A stretch of DNA of 64,000 nt from Asterella californica (lineage: Eukaryota; Streptophyta; Marchantiopsida; Marchantiales; Aytoniaceae): contig JAYKYS010000010.1 in NCBI GenBank assembly GCA_036924285.1, positions 4,340,001 through 4,404,000 of the forward strand. Reading direction: 5' to 3'. Position numbers and translations under genes: made by a program. Shown piece after piece: positions 49,701-60,964 of the stretch. The notes under the pieces were generated by a model that was given only the letters and a program-made list of their open reading frames with translations, did not search any database and was not told where the DNA came from. The stretch's first letter is position 1, and each line of letters starts with the position of its first letter.

Positions 49701-50165
49701 TTGGTTTATGGAGTGGAGTCCAAGTTGCCGATCCAATTCGAATTGGATACTTTTCAAACTATTCAACGAAAGTTGAAGAGGTCGAGGAGAGCAGACGTGG
49801 TTAGATCAAGAAGAGAGCAACTCATGGAGTTGGAAGAGACCCGAGCAATAGCAATGATCCGGATGAAACGAGCTCAGGCATATCAAAAGAAGAGTTATGA
49901 CAAACGATTGGGCAAGAAGGAGGTAAAACCTTTTCAAGTCGGAGATTGGATAATGTTGTATTATGCTATCAGATTCAAGAGGGCTAGGAAGAAATTTCTT
50001 CATAGATATTTTGCTCCTTTTGTTGTAGATAAGGTGTGGAACAACTTCACATATGACCTTTAGGAACTGGGAGGAAGGAGATTTGATCGTGTCAACCATG
50101 ACAAGTTGAAGTTATTTCATAGACGAAAGTTCTCTCTTCATTCCGAGGACGGAGCGAAAATTTAG
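46785..50165 (+). pseudogene. Family B pol in full-length element, heavily decayed
   Basis: Protease active site VDGGSVVN lies at about 46815, with a frame break before RRPWLRAV. RT has RVCIDYKKLNAV and FIDDFCVYG (about 47995-48020). RNase H has LYTDVSN with the usual Ala changed and KYIFNKPNAEG. Integrase has CKTCDICQ (about 49190), DFVGPLNK, SDRGGEF and AEKTN, and the C-terminal GDWIMLYYAIRFKR ends near 50063. At least ten stops or shifts (for example 47178, 47881, 48148, 48607, 49236) break it. Compared with 848-3175, most stops are single changes, many of C-to-T or G-to-A type. Confidence 0.9.
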
Positions 50166-50178
50166 TCCGGGGGTAAAA
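50165..50178 (+). other. Polypurine tract of full-length family B element
   Basis: gtccgggggtaaaa directly precedes the 3' LTR, identical to the tract at 3175-3188. Confidence 0.7.
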
Positions 50179-51103
50179 TGTAACGACCTATGTTACACAT
50201 AGGAAGTTTGTCTATTAGTAAGGTGTTTTGTAATAGCTAAGTGTGGAGAATGTTTATTTGCTACCCAAGTACTTTAAGGAGATATCAAGTTAGTCATGAC
50301 TAGCTAAAATTAGTTATGGTTAAACTTAGCTGTACTTTTGAGAGGAAATCAAATATTTGCTAAAGAGTGAGCACTACTATCTTGTCATCTTGTCTAAAAG
50401 ATAGAAAGGAGATTGAAAATATCCATTATCTCCTTTTTGACTTGATATTAGTGGTTGGATTAAAGTTGTGGACTTTATGAGCATTAAAAACAAGAAGAGA
50501 TTTCACATGTCTTCTTTTTTAGTGGGTCCTAGTGTAGAGAGGGGGTGGAAATTCGAGATTTCTTGAGAATATTCTAGAATCCTTCTAGAAGTTGTTGACT
50601 TTGAAAGAATAAGCCCATGTGAAAAGATAAGAAACCCATGTGATTAATGTTTTTATCTTAAGTAATATTTTAGTAAAACCTGGTAAAAATAGTTACGGCT
50701 GAGTTATCGAGGGTATCAAAGTAAAAACCTAGAATGTATAAATAGAGGAGTAGAGAAGAGCTCCTCATCCTTGTTTTCACATCGTTATAATGACAACTTG
50801 AGTAATATAGAGAATGTGGGATATTTTAGCATGTGAGAACTTGAGAGACGTCGTTAGAATGGAAGATTTTAGTTGATGAGTTTATGGAGAATTTGTAGTT
50901 GATGAGTTTATAGGTGAGTGAATGATTGAACTTAGCATTTTTCCCTTCAAGTTCATGGTGTGCTTCTCTCAAAGCCATCAGAGATGACCCTTGAGTGAGA
51001 GACATGTCCGACATGTTGCAGATTCATCGATGACGATCGTGGAGGTTGAGAGATCGGGGGGGAGGGGGAGGTAGTTGATCGATAGGACCGCGGAGGGTTT
51101 ATA
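50179..51103 (+). mobile_element. 3' LTR of full-length family B element
   Basis: Starts TGTAACGACC and ends GGAGGGTTTATA, where the 5' LTR has TTTACA. TATA box TATAAATAG is at 50737-50745. A poly-G expansion (gggggggagggggagg) near 51056-51071 differs from the 5' LTR. Confidence 0.92.
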
Positions 51104-52768
51104 GACCAACAGAGATTCAAAAGATTATTCAGATTTAACTGTTGTAAGACATTGTCCGTTAGGTCATTAACTTCATGTGTGACGCATCGATGTACAATCT
51201 CTCTTGGGTGAAGTGTAACACACTAGAAAAGCAAATATTTGCAATAAATGATGTGAATACGAGTCAATCCCACAGAGAGACGAGGGAACCTCGGTGCAAA
51301 TATGAGAGAAACGTCTGTAGTCTCTGGTCTATTTAACGTCTGAACTGAGATCAACCTCAAGACGGATCTTTTTCTTTCTGGTTTACGTCAGGGCAGTAAT
51401 CATTCTCCATGACAACAGCAAACAACAGTAGTCTATGGTCTGTTTAACGTCTGAACTGAGATCAACCTCAAGACGGATCCTTTTCTTTCTGATTTACGTC
51501 AGGGCGGTGATCATTCTCCAAGACAACAGCAAACAACACAAACGTACACCTGAATTTGTTCAACAAAAGCATCCAACGAATGTTCAGGGGCCTTCCAACA
51601 GAGTTACAAGATTGTATGAAAGAACAAATTGATCTCTCGATTATCAAAGGCTGCAGGAAATTCTCACAATCAACTGAGACAATCCAATGCAGTTGTCTTT
51701 AGACATCACAATGGCCTCCCTCAAATCATTTCAGAAAGGTTCCATCCAGTGCTATGTCTTACTTGTGGACTTACTCCTGCATATACAACCTTCTTATACG
51801 AAGACAAATTGTGCAATCACCAGCACAAGCTGAACTCTGGTGAGATTACAGGCGAAGAGTTCAAGGTGTCCCTACTCAGAGGTCTTCCTCTCTTACTACT
51901 CCTACTCCAAAAGAAGACCCTGGAAATGAGTGAACACACCACGGTATACCTCAAGAGTCACAAAGATACCAGCCCTCCTAAAAGACAATAACTGCTTGCT
52001 AAGAACAAAAAAACACAAAGACTACTCTGAGACTACATCCCTACCACTCACTCTACTTTATCCCTAACTATCTGGTCTAAGCTAAGGTCATAGTTAGCTA
52101 TCGCTGTGCTTCCTCTAACTTCATAACAGGTCGAGGTCGAATTCTACCACGTCATCATACGTCACTTCAAGATCCACGTCATCCAAAGTCACCACTGGAA
52201 AGATCTCACTCTTCTGAATCCAACGAGCCAAAATTCATCTCCTGATTCGATCTGAGCAGTGAGATATGCTCAGTCAAAGTTTCACATTGAAGAACCATCT
52301 CGGAATCAAACTTCGCCGCCCGATCTGCCCGACGGAGCTGCCCGAAATATTTAGAAGTTTGCAGCTTAGGGAAAATCTAAATCTAATCACTATTATCTTT
52401 CAAGTTGTTGCTCGGAAGCCTTAAACTACTCCAACTGAAAATCTGAAAACACCATAATTCTTATAATCTACGTAACTACCATTCTACATTCCTACATCTC
52501 TGAGATCAGATTAACTAGAGGTCGCAAAAACTCTTTTCTGTGGGCTTCACATGCCTCCCTCCTCAAATGTGAGCGACCCCGCGAACAGACCAGATAATTA
52601 TCAAGTTCTTCCTTCTGGTTGTTGTAGTTTGAAGTGAGTTCCTCATTCTCTCCATGTAACCAAAAATTCCTTCATGGTTTGAGCAAGTTGAGGATTATTC
52701 AACAGCATCAGTATTGTGGTTGAGGAAAGAGGTCAAAACACTACAGAAAATAAACAAAGCACAAAGAG
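51104..52768. other. Unassigned interval between two family B copies
   Basis: No gene recognised. A block near 51230-51290 (tgaatacgagtcaatcccac) resembles leader or LTR debris of other plant retroelements. A 120-codon plus-strand frame at 51629-51991 reads some protein-like sequence (ISERFHPVLCLTCGLTPA) but matches no known family. Confidence 0.35.
51317..51538. repeat. 111-bp tandem duplication
   Basis: gtagtctctggtctatttaa at 51317 and gtagtctatggtctgtttaa at 51428 start two units that both run to acaacagcaaacaaca, with about ten visible differences. Confidence 0.88.
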
Positions 52769-54519
52769 AGGCAAGAAGAAGAAACCCAAGAGTAAGACAT
52801 CAAAATCTGTGGGAGTTGTGTGATGGATGTGCATGCTTCAGAGATATGCACTAGGGTTTCAATGATTGGTGATTGAATGATCACTACGTCTCTGACATAT
52901 TGGTGGATGGAGGGTCGACTGTAAACGCCATATCGGAGAGGTTGATGAAGAAGTTGAGGATGGAACCAACTTGCTCGGCTAGCATTGTCGTGGGAATGGC
53001 TAACAAGCAACGTCTTGGTGTTTTAGAGAAGGTGGTTGTGTCTGTGATGGGAGTTCAAACATTGATGTCCTTTCAAGTGTTAAAGGACTCTAGTTATGAT
53101 TTGCTCCTAGGTAGGCCTTGGTTGAGAGCTGTGCACACCACAGATAGGTGACACAAGGGATATTTACGGATTGGGTCTAGAGATCATAGAGTGATAGTAC
53201 CTCTCTCGGGTGTTGGAGTTGCGACTTTTGACTCTAATAGACCCACTAGTGAGTACTGGGAATCTGATGCGGAGGATGATCAGAGTGTCTCAGAAGTAGA
53301 TACCGGAGATTCTTACGATCAATAATCCTCGTTTGAGGACGAAGGATTTGGTCGAGATGAATCATTACATCAGCTTAGTGCTATTGACTTGTTGTCTCGA
53401 CCATCAGTGGAGAAAGATCTTGAGAAAGAAGAGTTGAGTGAGGCAGAGATTGTGAGAAGACTCTCTTCCTTGAAGTTTGGTATCAAATGTCACTCAAGAA
53501 GAGAAAAGTAGATTCTTAGATATATTTTGAAAATATATCCATGCGTTTACTTTCAGCTACAAGGATTTGAAGGAGGTAACTCTAGAGACTCATCGAATCG
53601 AATTGGAAGAGAACGCAAGACCAGTTCGACAGAAGTAGAGAAGACTCAATCCTACAACGGCAATGATGGTCAAGGAGGAGATAGACAAGTAGAAGGAGGC
53701 AAGTTTCATCTACGAGGTGGACAACTCAGAAGAGGTTTCACCCATTGTGATTATCAAGAAGAAGAATGGTAAGCTGCGAGTGTGCATAGACGATAAGAAG
53801 TTGAATGCAGTTACCAAGAAGGATTACTATCTTCTACCATTCATAGATGAGATTCTGGAAGAAGTTGCTAGTCATGAGTGGTACAGCTTTGGTGATGGTT
53901 ATAGTGGGTATAACCAAATCAAGATAGCACAAGAGTACCAGCAATTGACTACTTTCACTACTCCTTGAGGAATATTTGCATTTCGAGTGATGTCATTCGG
54001 ATTGTGTAATGCTCCGGTCACGTTTCAAAGGTTCATGAACAAGGTGTTTGAACCATTCATAAGAAACTTTGTCCGTGATTTTATTGATGATTTTTGCATG
54101 TACGGACGAAAGAAGGATCACTTTGATTATGTGATCAAAGTTTTACAGCGGTTGGAGCAAGCCAACGCTTCTCTAAATCCAGAGAAGTGCATCTTTGGCT
54201 GTGAAGAAGGTCTACTGTTCCAAGAACAGGATTACGGTAGATCTTGAGAAGGTGAAGAAGACTATGGATCTTCCATTTTTGATCAACTTGACAAAGTTGA
54301 GGCAGTTTCTTGGCATGGTCGGATATTATCGTAGGTTTGTCTTGTCTTCCTCAAACAAAGCAATAGCTTTGACGATGTACATGAAGAAGGGAGTTGATTT
54401 TGACTTGATAGTGCATGACCAGAAGACAAATGAAGCATTTGAGGAGTTGAAAAAGATATTGATGACCGCTCTTATACTTGCTAAATCTGAGTGGAGTAAA
54501 GCATTTATTTTGTATACGG
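52769..54519 (+). pseudogene. Family B pol, 5' part, interrupted by nested element
   Basis: Similarity starts in the Lys-rich end of gag (gcaagaagaagaaaccc) with no LTR or main gag before it. Protease is clear (ILVDGGSTVN at about 52900; LLLGRPWLRAV at about 53099). RT has VCIDDKKLNAV and FIDDFCMYG (about 54085). A ~30-bp loss after EEGLL removes the usual GHII. RNase H begins FILYT and is cut at 54519 by the family A element. Several stops (53322, 53510, 53968) break it. It continues at 60965. Confidence 0.9.
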
Positions 54520-56535
54520 TGTCGTGTCGTGGTCCTACGTGAAATTCAAACTTTGATGCTTGTCGCTCCAAAGACACTCATGAGAAGACAAGCTAGGCCC
54601 CTGCTTACGGGCTTCCGGCGTAATCTCAGATTTCCATTTTCATCGCATAGATGGGTAGAGCTCCTTGTCAGCTTTCCATAGGCACTTTGTCTACTTCATT
54701 TAGACGCCTAGTGGAAAAGTTACAAGACTCGAAAGATGGAGAAAATAAGCTAGGCCCCAGCTTACAGGTTTTTGGCACCACTTCGGATCTTCGTTTTTAT
54801 CGCACTAGTGGATAGAGCTCCTTGTCAGCTTTCCATAAGCACTTCATCTACTTCGTTTGGACGCCTAGTGGAAAAATTACAAGACTCAAAAGATGAAGAA
54901 AACAAGCTAGGCCCTAGCTTACGGGCTTTTGGCGCAACTTCGGATCTTCAGTTTCATCACATGGATGGGTAGAGCTCGTTGTCAGCTTTCCATGGGCATC
55001 TTATTTATTTCATTTGGACATCCAGAGAAGAAGTTATGCGATTCGAAAGAAGGTAAAATCAAGCTAGGCTCCTAGTTACTTGCTGACTGGGTATTTAGGA
55101 CTTCAGGCGTTATATCAAAGACGCAAGGGGCCTGCTTCTTATAATTCAGGAGAGAATTGTACGTACAGAGACTGTAACAAGGGGGCTGTTTAAGGGGCTT
55201 GCTTGCACCTGCAACCTGTCAACGGACGGTTCGGGAGATTTAGGAGTCCAATGCAAGCGCGCAAGGCGTCGTTGGGTTCAGATCTGTGCAAGCTACGCAC
55301 TGGTTCAAACGGTTTGGGAAGAGACGGATTGGAGAGTGCGTACTGAGTGAAATTGAGACGCAGGAAGCAGATTTAGGATTTTCAGTTACCTGTGAAGGAG
55401 AGTTGGACCGTTCGGGCCGTTCTGGAGTCTAAACTTGTTGTCCTTGGATCCATCGGGATAAGAACAACGAGTTCTTCAAGAAATTGAAGACGATTCAAAG
55501 TTTCATCGGGCGGTTTGGGAATTGTGAGTGAAATTGGCTCGCAGGGAAGCGCTTACATCAGATTTTTGTTCGCCTGCGACCTGAGATTGGGTTGTTTTTC
55601 GCGATCGGTGAGCCAAGCTCTTCGTTCTTGGTGCCTACGTGATCAGGGAGTCTTCATGTACGTATAGGAGAAGACTGTACGTGAATTGGATTGTTGGTTT
55701 GGGTGTGGTGAGCAAGTTTGAGCCGCAGGGAGCTGATTTACGTCAGTTTTTTGCAACCTGCGACCAAATTTCTTGCGTGGTTTTGCAAGGAGAACTCCAA
55801 ACAACTTGTTTGGAGTCTTGTTGGGTTCAGGATAGCTAGATCTATCTGCCAAGGAAGACGGATATCAGTTTAGACGATCCGTTTGTGCGGTGTGCGCGGT
55901 TTTAAGCCGCAGGGAGGAGTTTTTGGAGATTCGGTCACCTGCGACCGAAAATCGGTGATATCTCGGCTGTTGGGAGTCGGATCTGAAGGTTTCTTGGGTT
56001 AACGGAGTCAGCGGAGGAGACCCTATCGACATCTGAAGTCCGTCCAGCGAAAGGAGGAAGTCCACAGATAGGTCTTTTTCGATTTCTTCGCTACGGGTTT
56101 TGCTCTTTTGAGTTCGTTAGAGTTCTGGTTGGCTGTATACAGCTTGTGGTAGCTAGCTTTAGCTAAGAGCTTATACATGGATGTGGTTTGGACTTGGGTT
56201 TGGATAGCGTGATACGGTTGTGGCTCTGGTTGTTAGCAAAGAGAAGTTTCTCTTGCTTTGAGCTACGCTTTGACGATTCCAGGCTAGGGTTGCGATTCAG
56301 GGGTTTGTTTTGAGGCTTCTGAAGTAGGTTACAGACCTCTCTGGTCTGTTCCTCAGTTTTATGCTGTTAGGAGAAAGAAACGGCAGTGTACATACATTTG
56401 GAGTGGTATATATTGCACGTTCGTTTTTTGTGGTTGTTCTTCTCTGTCTTGTCCTGTTCGACACACAGCGTCTCCACAGCCAGGAACCTCGCGTTTTTCT
56501 GGACATTCTTCACGCACAAAATATCCGACACGATA
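54520..56535 (+). mobile_element. 5' LTR of family A element
   Basis: Starts TGTCGTGTCG and ends CGACACGATA. It contains the tandem units near 54580-55080 and a poly-pyrimidine segment near 56415-56460. Compared with 58945-60964 it has a 6-bp loss just after the start (gtcctacg against gaccggctcctacg) and few substitutions. Open frames within it are not counted as genes. Confidence 0.9.
54580..55080 (+). repeat. ~155-bp tandem units in the family A 5' LTR
   Basis: Variants of gtagagctccttgtcagctt recur near 54653, 54813 and 54967, each followed by ggacgcctag(tg)gaaaa and caagctaggccc. Matching arrays lie at 59015-59510 and, inverted, at 6744-7385. Confidence 0.85.
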
Positions 56536-56538
56536 CGG

Positions 56539-56558
56539 TGGTGAACTCGACGTGAAGG
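56539..56558 (+). other. Probable primer-binding site of family A element
   Basis: TGGTGAACTCGACGTGAAGG starts three bases after the LTR and begins with the TGG required to pair with a tRNA 3' CCA. The donor tRNA was not identified. It is not the initiator-Met or Glu type used by families C and B. Confidence 0.5.
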
Positions 56559-56720
56559 TCCGGGGTGGAGATATTTGTGTGTTAGAACTGGCCAGAAGAG
56601 ATCAGCAATCATGAACGAGGATGAAGATGGATTTGGTTGTTGGGGTGGATGCTGTGGACCTGGGATGATGGATATGTAGACGGTTGGGATCATCGGAGGA
56701 TGGGAGGATAGGGACGAGCC

Positions 56721-57596
56721 ATGACTATGGACGGGATGGACGGATCAGAGGGGATACCAGGGATGCAGTTGGATGCAGCAACTGCACGATTGTTTCAAGC
56801 CTTCACTTTGTTTATGCGACAAGAGCAAGAGAACCAACAAAAGGAGGCTTTGGGGAAGAAGGCGCTTGGAAGGATGATCGACAAGTTCGATCTTTTTGGT
56901 GGGAGAGACATCTCTGAGTACTTGAGATGTTACAAGATGGAGATGGATTTGGATCAGGTACCGGAGAAAAAGATGATCGAGACGTTCGAACTCGTTGCGG
57001 TGCCTGAGATAAGGGAGCATGTGAAGGGTCTAACAAAGCGTTTTGGGAGGAACTGGGATGCATTTTCACATGCGCTAATGGAGGAGTATTTCTTGGGAAG
57101 CTCAAATCGAGTAACCAAGAAATCATTTCTAGAATGGGTCAATCGATCCAGCAAGGGTTTGCAGCCTACAGAGCTGTTGAAGGAGTTCGAGAGACAATTC
57201 TCTCAACTATCTCGGGTGGACCATCTAACTTTGGAGAGCTACAAGACGGAGCTGTTTCTTCAAGCTGTGGATGAACTATGGCAGGAACAGTTGGAGCTAC
57301 TTCTGGAGGATGGATTGGAAGAAGAAGGGTTGACAAAGAATTGGGAGGTTGTGCATGAAGCGGTTGAGCTTCTTGTCCGGAGACAGACAAGGAAAAAGGT
57401 TACAAGGTTGACACCTGCATCACTGACTACCACACTAGTTCCGGTAGTATCTGAAGTTCAACTTCCAGTTGTGATTGTAGAGGAGAAGGATCCAACCATC
57501 GAGGACCTACAGCAAAAGATGCAAGATCTGCAAGCTAAGTTACTAGGTTGGAGGATAAGGGATCATCGATCAAGATGGAACTTGTATCCAAACTAG
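56721..57596 (+). CDS. Gag-like protein of family A element, N-terminal part
   Basis: Start ATG 56721 is the first in frame after the primer site. The 291-codon frame opens MTMDGMDGSEG, then a Gln/Glu-rich helix (ARLFQAFTLFMRQEQENQQK). The Gag fold follows: KFDLFGGRDISEYLRCYKME, KRFGRNWDAFSHALMEEYF, LLKEFERQFSQLSRVDHLTL. A coiled-coil-like segment IEDLQQKMQDLQAKLLG ends it. A frame change near 57540 moves the zinc knuckle into the next frame. Known: Gag forms virus-like particles that package element RNA. With no pol here, copying would need another element's enzymes. Confidence 0.75.
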   Translation: MTMDGMDGSEGIPGMQLDAATARLFQAFTLFMRQEQENQQKEALGKKALGRMIDKFDLFGGRDISEYLRCYKMEMDLDQVPEKKMIETFELVAVPEIREHVKGLTKRFGRNWDAFSHALMEEYFLGSSNRVTKKSFLEWVNRSSKGLQPTELLKEFERQFSQLSRVDHLTLESYKTELFLQAVDELWQEQLELLLEDGLEEEGLTKNWEVVHEAVELLVRRQTRKKVTRLTPASLTTTLVPVVSEVQLPVVIVEEKDPTIEDLQQKMQDLQAKLLGWRIRDHRSRWNLYPN

Positions 57597-58308
57597 CTTG
57601 GGTACATCACTGCGTGTGGTGTGATGATACTGATCATCAGCGAGATGATTGCATCGACTTCGCAGAGTCTTTGCAACATGAGGTTATTTCTTGGGAGGAT
57701 GGAAAGGTTGCATTCACAAGTACGGGTACTCTCCTTCAAGCCAACGTTGGTAAAAGAGAGATGAAGAAGTTTGTGGATGATTACTTTGTGGCACATGCAG
57801 TTGTAGCTATCGAAGCTACAAGTTATGGTGCTAGGGTGGAGGAGATTGAGCATGATCTCCATATGGATGATTCGGATGAGCACGTGGATCCAAGCGAGCT
57901 CAAGTTGGCTACTGCATCCATGGTGCAGAGCGAGAAGAAGGGACAAGAAGAGACTTCTTCAGAGAAACAAGTTCAGGAGGGTAGTGTTCAACAGGAAACT
58001 ATTCTTCCTGAACAGGCAATGGAGGGCGATTCTTCACAACCGAAGGACCGAGTGCAGACCGAGTGCAGACAGTGGACATGGTCGATCTGGTTGCAAACAT
58101 ACAACAACCAGATATAGATGTAGTGATGGGTGTGAAGGGAGGTTGGGAGGAGCGCATTCAAGATGTCAAGATTAGATTCTTATCACAGGAGGTCTTGGAT
58201 GCGACTACAAGGGAAGTCCATGATGCTTACATCGGCTTCATCAAGGACGGACATGCTGAGGGTGAACGAGAGTGGACGGATGCTCTCGAGGCTATGGGTG
58301 TGGGATGA
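57548..58308 (+). pseudogene. Gag-like protein of family A, zinc-knuckle and C-terminal parts
   Basis: In the frame +1 from the N-terminal part, 57548-58117 contains CVWCDDTDHQRDDC, a canonical C-x2-C-x4-H-x4-C knuckle (about 57613-57660). An acidic, Gln-rich region follows (EEIEHDLHMDDSDEHVD). Near 58040 an 11-bp tandem copy of accgagtgcag shifts the frame, and 58063-58308 continues with WEERIQDVKIRFLSQEVLDA and EWTDALEAMG. The frames read together like a longer Gag with two late breaks. The C-terminal part matches no pol domain. Confidence 0.7.
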
Positions 58309-58944
58309 TGAGTAAGGATGGTTTACAGGGGAGAAGTCATTGCTGATGGTGATGATGCTTGGGAGATTGTGAGGATTTTCAGAAGAAGAGATCAAGGAGG
58401 ATGATGATTGAGGAGGATATCATTGTACAGCGGGACAATGATGGTTGCGGTTGAAGATTTTGGTTGCAGCAGTGTGGTTTTTTTTTTTTTTTTCAAAAAA
58501 CTAAAAAGAAGAGTTGGATAGGTACGATGACATGTACAGACTTGAGGTTGAGGGTTACAGTCAGGATATGCGGTGATGATTGGGAGGATGGGTGATGTCT
58601 ACTACAACATTTGGATCACAAACCTCGACGATGAGGTTCTACAAGACGGATGGAAGATATTTTTATGGTATGATGGGTTATTTCTTCTATGTCTTCGCAT
58701 ATTGAAAGATGTGTAGATTTAGAGGAGGTGATTGGATGAGAGATTCGAGGAGAAAGTCAATGAACATGAATCTAGGGAGGATCATGGCAGGGTAGCAACT
58801 TCAAGATGACGATCAGGTTGCAACCTTGAGGATGAGGTTGACTAAGATGGGAGGGAGGATGACAAGATGGGTTGAGTGCCGGTCCACTCCTTGGTTGGTA
58901 TCTCTGGTGCATACCGGAGGATTTACAGGTTTAGAGGGAGTGGA
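58309..58944 (+). other. 3' noncoding part and polypurine tract of family A element
   Basis: No long frame. A run of 16 T lies at 58478-58493. The interval ends in ttagagggagtgga (about 58931-58944), a purine-rich tract directly before the 3' LTR. Confidence 0.6.
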
Positions 58945-60964
58945 TGTCGTGTCGTGGACCGGCTCCTACGTGAAATTCAAACTTTGATGCTTGTCGCTCC
59001 AAAGACACTCATGAGAAGACAAGCTAGGCCCCTGCTTACGGGCTTTCGGCGTAATCTCAGATCTCCATTTTCGTCGCATAGATGGGTAGAGCTCCTTGTC
59101 AGCTTTCCATAGGCACTTTGTCTACTTCGTTTAGACGCCTAGTGGAAAAGTTACAGGACTCGAAAGATGGAGAAAATAAGCTAGGCCCCAGCTTACAGGT
59201 TTTTGGCACCACTTCGGATCTTCGTTTTTATCGCACTAGTGGATAGAGCTCCTTGTCAGCTTTCCATAGGCACTTCATCTACTTCGTTTGGACGCCTAGT
59301 GGAAAAGTTACAAGACTCAAAAGATGAAGAAAACAAGCTAGGCCCTAGCTTACGGGCTTTTGGCGCAACTTCGGATCTTCAGTTTCATCACATGGATGGG
59401 TAGAGCTCGTTGTCAGCTTTCCATGGGCATCTTATTTATTTCATTTGGACATCCAGAGAAGAAGTTATGCGATTCGAAAGAAGGTAAAATCAAGCTAGGC
59501 TCCTAGTTACTGCTGACTGGGTATTTAGGGCTTCAGGCGTTATATCAAAGACGCAAGGGGTCTGCTTCTTATAATTCAGGAGAGAATTGTACGTATAGAG
59601 ACTGTAACAAGGGGCTGCTTAAGAGGCTTGCTTGCGCTTGCAACCTATCAACGGACGGTTCGGGAGATTTAGGAGTCCAATGCAAGCGCGCAAGGCGTCG
59701 TTGGGTTCAGATCTGTGCAAGCTACGCACTGGTTCAAACGGTTTGGGAAGAGACGGATCGGGGAGTGCGTACTGAGTGAAATTGAGACGCAGGAAGCAGA
59801 TTTAGGATTTTCAGTTACCTGTGAAGGAGAGTTGGACCGTTCGGGCCGTTCCGGAGTCCAAACTTGCTGTCCTTGGATCCATCGGGATAAGAACAATGAG
59901 TTCTTCAGGAAATTGAAGACGATTCAAAGTTTCATCGGGCGGTTTGGGAGTTGTGAGTGAAATTGGCTCGCAGGGAAGCGCTTACATCAGATTTTTGTTC
60001 GCCTGCGACCTGAGATTGGGTTGTTCTTCGCGATCGGTGAGCCAAGCTCTTCGTTCTTGGTGCCTACGCGATCAGGGAGTCTTCATGTACGTATAGGAGA
60101 AGACTGTACGTGAATTGGATTGTTGGTTTGGGTGTGGTGAGCAAGTTTGAGCCGCATGGAGCTGATTTACGTCAGTTTTTTGCAACCTGCGACCAAATTT
60201 CTTGCGTGGTTTTGCAAGGGGAACTCCAAACGACTTGTTTGGAGTCTTGTTGGGTTCAGGGTAGCTAGATCTATCTGCCAAGGAAGACGGATATCAGTTT
60301 AGACGATCCGTTTGTGCGGTGTGCGCGGTTTTAAGCCGCAAGGAGGAGTTTTTGGAGATTCGGTCATCTGTGACCGAAAATCGGTGATATCTCGGCTGTT
60401 GGGAGTCGGATCTGAAGGTCTCTTGGGTTAACGGAGTCAGCGGAGGAGACCCTATCGACATCTGAAGTCCGTCCAGCGAAAAGAGGAAGTCCACAGATAG
60501 GCCTTTTTCGATTTCTTCTCTACGGGTTTTGCTCTTTTGAGTTCGTTAGAGTTCTGGTTGGCTGTATACAGCTTGTGGTAGCTAGCTTTAGCTAAGAGCT
60601 TATACATGGATGTGGTTTGGACTTGGGTTTGGATAGCGTGATACTGTTGTGGCTCTGGTTGTTAGCAAAGAGAAGTTTCTCTTGCTTTGAGCTACGCTTT
60701 GGCGATTCCAGGCTAGGGTTGCGATTCAGGGGTTTGTTTTGGGGCTTCTGAAGTAGGTTACAGACCTCTCTGGTCTGTTCCTCAGTTTTATGCTGTTAGG
60801 AGAAAGAAACGGCAGTGTACATACATTTGGAGTGGTATATATTGCGCGTTCATTTTTTGTAGTTGTTCTTCTCTGTCTTGTCCTGTTCGACACACAGCGT
60901 CTCCACAGCCAGGAACCTCGCGTTTTCTTGGACATCTTTCACGTACAAAATATCCGACACGATA
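58945..60964 (+). mobile_element. 3' LTR of family A element
   Basis: Starts TGTCGTGTCG and ends CGACACGATA before the ACGG duplication. Same tandem units as the 5' LTR. Differences from the 5' LTR are few, so this is one of the younger events in the window. Confidence 0.9.

Larger units (their letters stand above)
42454..51103 (+). mobile_element. Full-length Ty3 element, family B
   Basis: An 8.65-kb element with LTRs at 42454-43372 and 50179-51103, a primer site, a ~2-kb leader with two open frames, gag, decayed pol and a polypurine tract. GACC flanks both sides (42450-42453 and 51104-51107), suggesting a 4-bp target duplication. Many stops in pol make it non-functional. Confidence 0.9.
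54520..60964 (+). mobile_element. Gag-only LTR retrotransposon (family A, TR-GAG-like)
   Basis: A 6.4-kb element inserted in family B pol. The target is duplicated as ACGG (54516-54519 and 60965-60968), and pol continues across it (TATACGG before, ACGGATGCC after). The ~2.02-kb LTRs are very similar to each other. The 2.4-kb interior encodes a Gag-like protein with a zinc knuckle; no protease, RT, RNase H or integrase motif is found. Known: such non-autonomous elements have been described in plants as TR-GAGs; the match to that class is inference. Confidence 0.88.
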
